Shown: positions 14,408 through 17,320 of the stretch, in pieces
How positions within the stretch are numbered: the stretch's first letter is position 1
Layout: each line of letters opens with the position of its first letter
Assembly (NCBI GenBank): GCA_027483005.1
Contig: JAIXVN010000172.1
Coordinates: 1-17,320, forward strand
Direction of reading: 5' to 3'
DNA length: 17,320 nucleotides
Origin: Verrucomicrobiaceae bacterium
GTDB lineage: Bacteria > Verrucomicrobiota > Verrucomicrobiia > Verrucomicrobiales > Akkermansiaceae
Position numbers and translations under genes: made by a program
The notes under the pieces: generated by a model
Told to the model about the DNA's origin: nothing
Seen by the model: the letters and a program-made list of their open reading frames with translations, nothing else
Database searches by the model: none

Positions 14408-16618
14408 TCAAACCGCGTCTGGCTCGGTGCGGATTCGGTAGCTTTCAATGGCCTTTCCCCAGGAGGAATGGAGACCTTCAAAGGGACGTGACCAGACCGC
14501 GCGATGCATCCCGAGAACGGTCGGGCCGTGATAAAGCACCGAGGCCAACTCGTCCTTCTTCAGCGCAGTGGGACCTTCCTTGAGCATCCTTTCGGCGAGT
14601 TCGGTGAGATCAAGGTCGATGTCGGCCGGATCGAGAAGCGAAACGTGAACTCCATTGACGTACGGATCCACCACCGCCGCAATGACCCCCTCCCGGCCAG
14701 GTGCCAGGGCGGTGAGTGCGGGATCGACTGCGGCACGCGCGTGGTCGGCGAGGTTCATCACTTCCGGAGGATTCAACTCTTCAGGAATGGTGAAGATCTT
14801 CCTGCGGCGCAGCGCCGCTCCATAGCGGACACGACTTGTGTAAACCGAGAGCGGAATCGCCAGCAACATGCCGAGCAGGATCGGGCTCATCCAAAGGGCA
14901 AACGACGACCCAATGTGCCGGGCCAGAGCCGTCCAGGCCAGGCCAGCGATGAAGGCCGGCCCATGGACCGCAACCGCCTCTCCCCAACCGGTGCCATCCG
15001 TCTCACGGGTCTGGTTTCCCCAGCTCACCGAGCGTCCGAGAACCATGCCCAGAATCATGAAGGTGTGGGCGATCATCACGCAGGGCGCGAGAAGCATGGA
15101 GAACAGGAGCTCGAGCATCACCCCCACCACCAGGGAAATGGCCCCACCAAAGCTGCGGCGGGTCCGTCCGTGGAGGACGGCTCCGGCGAGGGCGAAGATC
15201 TTCGGCATGAAGAGCATGAAGGCGACCACGCCTGTTAGAGCGAGGGCCTGCTGGCCGGTGGTCATGAACTGGATGGCGTGCTTCCACTTCGGGATCATGC
15301 CGGTCCAGTCGAGGAGGTGGGTCTTCTCAAGCCATTCGACCAGATGGCTTTCATAGGGAAGCTGGCTCAATCCGCTCTCCTTTCGTTCCCAGGCGAGGTA
15401 GGTGCCGAAGCCGAGGAACAGGAACCACAACGGGCTGCCGAGGTAGGCCATGATGCCCATGAAGAGGTGGATTCTCGACGGCAGTGGAAACTTGCGCGCG
15501 AAGATCAGCCACATGTGCTGGAGGTTTCCCTGGCACCAGCGGCGGTCGCGCTTGAGGTGGTCAACGAGGGTCGGCGGGGCCTCCTCGTAGGTGCCGACGA
15601 TGTCCCAGGCGAGCCAGACCTCCCAGCCCTCGCGGACCATCAGCGCGGCCTCGACGAAATCATGGCTGAGGATGCGGCCACCGAAGGGCTCGCGTCCGGG
15701 CAAGGCGGGGAGCTCGCAGAATTCGGAAAACGGCCGGATGCGGATGATCGCGTTGTGCCCCCAGTAGCTGCCGGCACCGAGTTGCCAGAAGTTCAGCCCC
15801 CGGATGAACAGCGGTCCGTAAAGCCGCATCGCGAACTGCTGCATGCGGGTGAACACCGAGCCGCCGCGGATCAGCTTGGGTGGGGTCTGGAGGATCCCGA
15901 GGCGCGGATAGAGCTCCATCGTGCGGGCCATCTTCACGATGTCGGCGCCATCCATGAGGCTGTCGGCGTCGAGCACGACCATCGAGTCGTAGTGTCCGCC
16001 CCAGGTGCGGACGAAATCGCCGATGTTTCCCGCCTTGCGGTTCTCGTTCTTCCTACGACGACGGTAGTAGATGCGTCCGAAGCCATCGAGACGGCGGCAG
16101 AGGTTGGTCCAGGCGACCTCCTCCTCGATCCAGCAGTTCAGGTCGGTGGTGTCGCTGAGGATGTAGAAATCGAAGGCCGGGAGCTGCCCGGCGGCCTCGA
16201 TCGAGCGGTGGATCGCCTCGACGCGGGCGCAGACCTTGACGATGTCCTCGTTGTAAACCGGCATCACCACCACGTGCCGTGCGGTGAGCGGGCCTTCCTG
16301 CCCCTTGGCGAGATCGGTGATGCAGACCGAGCGTTTCCTCCCTTTCAGCCAATCCCAGACGCCCATCATCGCGTGCATCGTGCCGAGTGCGAGCAGGCCG
16401 TTGAGCAGGAGGAAAAGGGCGAGGATCAGGATGTGGGCGTTGTTGAATCCGAGACGCCAGAAGAGGTCGGTCAGCCAGAGCCCGCAGGCGACATCGATCA
16501 GAACGACAATTGTCAGGAAGCCGATGCGCCGGAGTCCGGCCTTGAACGGGCCGCAATAGGGCTTGATGCCGGGAGGCGGGCCGTTTCCGGCGCTGGTGGG
16601 AACAGGAGAATCCATCAT
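14408..16618 (-). CDS. opgH: Glucans biosynthesis glucosyltransferase H
   Basis: The product has 736 residues, an inner-membrane GT2 glycosyltransferase that polymerises glucose from UDP-glucose into the beta-glucan backbone of osmoregulated periplasmic glucans. Two helices (about 30-52 and 61-82) precede the catalytic domain. Visible motifs are MPVYNEDIVKVCARVEAIH, FYILSDTTDLNCWIEEE, YYRRRRKNENRKAGNIGDF, MVVLDADSLM (nucleotide-binding DAD, about residue 216), ILSHDFVEAALMVREGW (about 315-331) and DRRWCQGNLQH (about 357); about six helices and a C-terminal tail follow, all as in E. coli MdoH. It is about 110 residues shorter than the 847-residue E. coli protein, mainly for lack of the cytoplasmic N-terminal region. 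ATG 16618 overlaps the stop of the upstream gene (ATGA); ATG 16615 is the alternative. It contains one TCTAACAG word. Confidence 0.95.
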   Translation of the reverse strand: MMDSPVPTSAGNGPPPGIKPYCGPFKAGLRRIGFLTIVVLIDVACGLWLTDLFWRLGFNNAHILILALFLLLNGLLALGTMHAMMGVWDWLKGRKRSVCITDLAKGQEGPLTARHVVVMPVYNEDIVKVCARVEAIHRSIEAAGQLPAFDFYILSDTTDLNCWIEEEVAWTNLCRRLDGFGRIYYRRRRKNENRKAGNIGDFVRTWGGHYDSMVVLDADSLMDGADIVKMARTMELYPRLGILQTPPKLIRGGSVFTRMQQFAMRLYGPLFIRGLNFWQLGAGSYWGHNAIIRIRPFSEFCELPALPGREPFGGRILSHDFVEAALMVREGWEVWLAWDIVGTYEEAPPTLVDHLKRDRRWCQGNLQHMWLIFARKFPLPSRIHLFMGIMAYLGSPLWFLFLGFGTYLAWERKESGLSQLPYESHLVEWLEKTHLLDWTGMIPKWKHAIQFMTTGQQALALTGVVAFMLFMPKIFALAGAVLHGRTRRSFGGAISLVVGVMLELLFSMLLAPCVMIAHTFMILGMVLGRSVSWGNQTRETDGTGWGEAVAVHGPAFIAGLAWTALARHIGSSFALWMSPILLGMLLAIPLSVYTSRVRYGAALRRRKIFTIPEELNPPEVMNLADHARAAVDPALTALAPGREGVIAAVVDPYVNGVHVSLLDPADIDLDLTELAERMLKEGPTALKKDELASVLYHGPTVLGMHRAVWSRPFEGLHSSWGKAIESYRIRTEPDAV

Positions 16619-17220
16619 CCGAGAAGGCTACGGGGACCGAAGAAGAACCAGAGCACTGCCAACACCAGCAGCAGGAAGACCCCGAACGCCATTTTCCGGA
16701 AGATCGGGCGACGATCCATGGTGTCCCATAGCTGGGCCGCGCCGGATCCAAGGACATTCAACTCCAGCGGTCGCGGCGTCATGGTCATGGCCGCGAATTG
16801 CGGACCGGCGGAAAGGTAGGAGCTGCGCATCGCTTCCACAAAGGCGGGCGGCCAGGGCTCAGGGGTCAGGAAAACGGACTGATACTGGCCCGGCATGTCA
16901 GTTAGCAGAAGAGCGAGTCGGCCACGGGCGGCGAGGCGACCGTGTTCCAAGGGCTCCGCGAGCACCTGCTTGGTCCAAGCGGCGATTTCCTTCAGCGCCT
17001 CTTCCATCGCGAGCGACCTCGCCGGAACTTCCGGATGCTCGGACCGACGCTCGGAAGCCCGCCAAAGGATGCCGCGGACCAGCTCGGCGACAAGCAGGCG
17101 GTTGCGGATGCGGAGGGCGCCGAGGTAGGCCTCGACGGCGACATACGCCTCTTCCCACTCGACGAGTTCCACCTCGCTGAGCGGTCGGAGGGCGGCTAAG
17201 GAATGACCCGGTTGGCCCAT
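16615..17220 (-). CDS. Small tail-anchored protein of the opg operon, family not recognised
   Basis: The product has 201 residues. ATG 17220 is chosen because it lies just inside the end of opgG; an upstream in-frame start at 17256 would deepen the overlap. The first 110 residues are helical and charged (LSEVELVEWEEAYVAVEAYL, RNRLLVAELVRGIL), the middle is Pro-rich (LTPEPWPPAFVEAM) and one membrane helix (FGVFLLLVLAVLWFFFG) ends the protein, so most of it should be cytoplasmic. It overlaps opgG by 25 bp and opgH by 4 bp, so all three should be translated together. The segment just before the helix (LNVLGSGAAQLWDTMDRR) is loosely like the region before the first helix of E. coli MdoH (TNPVGRFWDRLRGR). 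It could supply in trans the N-terminal region missing from this OpgH; that is an inference. Confidence 0.8.
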   Translation of the reverse strand: MGQPGHSLAALRPLSEVELVEWEEAYVAVEAYLGALRIRNRLLVAELVRGILWRASERRSEHPEVPARSLAMEEALKEIAAWTKQVLAEPLEHGRLAARGRLALLLTDMPGQYQSVFLTPEPWPPAFVEAMRSSYLSAGPQFAAMTMTPRPLELNVLGSGAAQLWDTMDRRPIFRKMAFGVFLLLVLAVLWFFFGPRSLLG

Positions 17221-17320
17221 GTTTCTGTGAGGTAATCGTCGCCGTGCTTCAGACACACCCGAAGCTCGATCGGTCCGATTTCGGAAAGTTTTCCGCCGTT
17301 CAACGGCGGAAAACTTTCCG
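17196..17320 (-). CDS. opgG: Glucans biosynthesis protein G, C-terminal end only
   Basis: Only the last 41 codons are in the window, ending at TAG (17196-17198). The readable tail IGPIELRVCLKHGDDYLTET followed by WANRVIP has the form of the OpgG/MdoG C terminus (ELR-x-x-L-x-x-G-x-x-x-L-TETW). OpgG is a periplasmic protein needed for glucan backbone formation and branching. Its position directly upstream of opgH supports the call. Bases 17282-17320, the first 13 codons seen, form a perfect hairpin, so the residues encoded there (SFPPLNGGKLSE) should be treated with caution. Confidence 0.7.
   Translation of the reverse strand, partial: ESFPPLNGGKLSEIGPIELRVCLKHGDDYLTETWANRVIP
17282..17320. repeat. 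Perfect 17-bp inverted repeat at the window edge
   Basis: The arms CGGAAAGTTTTCCGCCG (17282-17298) and CGGCGGAAAACTTTCCG (17304-17320) are exact reverse complements around a 5-nt loop (TTCAA). The outer arm ends at the very last base of the window. It lies in the opgG reading frame. Confidence 0.95.

Noticed and set aside
15278..16819. 513-residue plus-strand frame opposite opgH
   Set aside because: It is antisense to an unmistakable OpgH with all catalytic motifs.
17282..17320. Intrinsic terminator for the opg operon
   Set aside because: It lies within the opgG reading frame, upstream of the stop and of two overlapping cotranscribed genes, and no T-tract follows on the coding strand.

Overview
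The window is GC-rich (about 63% by eye). Its gene content points to a member of the Verrucomicrobiota, probably a relative of Luteolibacter or Haloferula, but the lineage is inferred from gene families and not proven. Supporting signs are a von Willebrand/coiled-coil/toroid membrane operon of the planctomycete-verrucomicrobial type, a secreted formylglycine sulfatase, a secreted sugar/sorbosone dehydrogenase, very weak Shine-Dalgarno sequences, and low-complexity repeats between genes. Both ends cut through genes, so the window may be a whole draft contig.

Layout. Bases 1-6332 (+) hold the distal part of an operon: the C-terminal part of a VWA / glutamine-amidotransferase-like membrane protein, a 1129-residue membrane-anchored coiled-coil protein (DUF4175-like), and an exported alpha-alpha toroid (squalene-cyclase/prenyltransferase repeat) protein. 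In related genomes such genes follow a MoxR ATPase and a DUF58 protein, which would lie to the left. Bases 6333-6956 are a 624-bp gap without a convincing gene. Bases 6957-10515 (+) carry an exported glucose/sorbosone dehydrogenase-fold protein with its own terminator, then a tight group: a sulfocyanin-like cupredoxin, an OFA-family MFS transporter and a 43-residue membrane partner overlapping it by ATGA. Bases 10609-11460 (+) encode a MYG1-family hydrolase. A sulfatase (-, 11632-13206) and a Nudix hydrolase (+, 13276-13824) are divergent. A thioredoxin-like [2Fe-2S] ferredoxin (+, 13906-14250) follows, flanked by inverted copies of a 37-bp intergenic repeat and then by an array of 15 heptamers. 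The right end (-, 17320-14408) is a glucan operon: the end of opgG, a small gene of unknown family, and opgH.

How the genes may work together. The left operon probably builds an envelope complex whose substrate is unknown. The dehydrogenase and cupredoxin could form a periplasmic electron-transfer pair beside an organic-anion transporter. OpgG and OpgH make osmoregulated periplasmic glucans.

The most unusual signal is a short DNA word, TCTAACAG, present ten times plus one near match. Ten of these eleven sites lie in the first 6.5 kb, mostly inside genes, where they force rare codons. It behaves like an uptake sequence or a HIP1-like genome word. Other points are a cupredoxin with His where the axial Met is expected, a perfect 17-bp inverted repeat at the last base of the window inside opgG, and a possible split of the OpgH N-terminal region.
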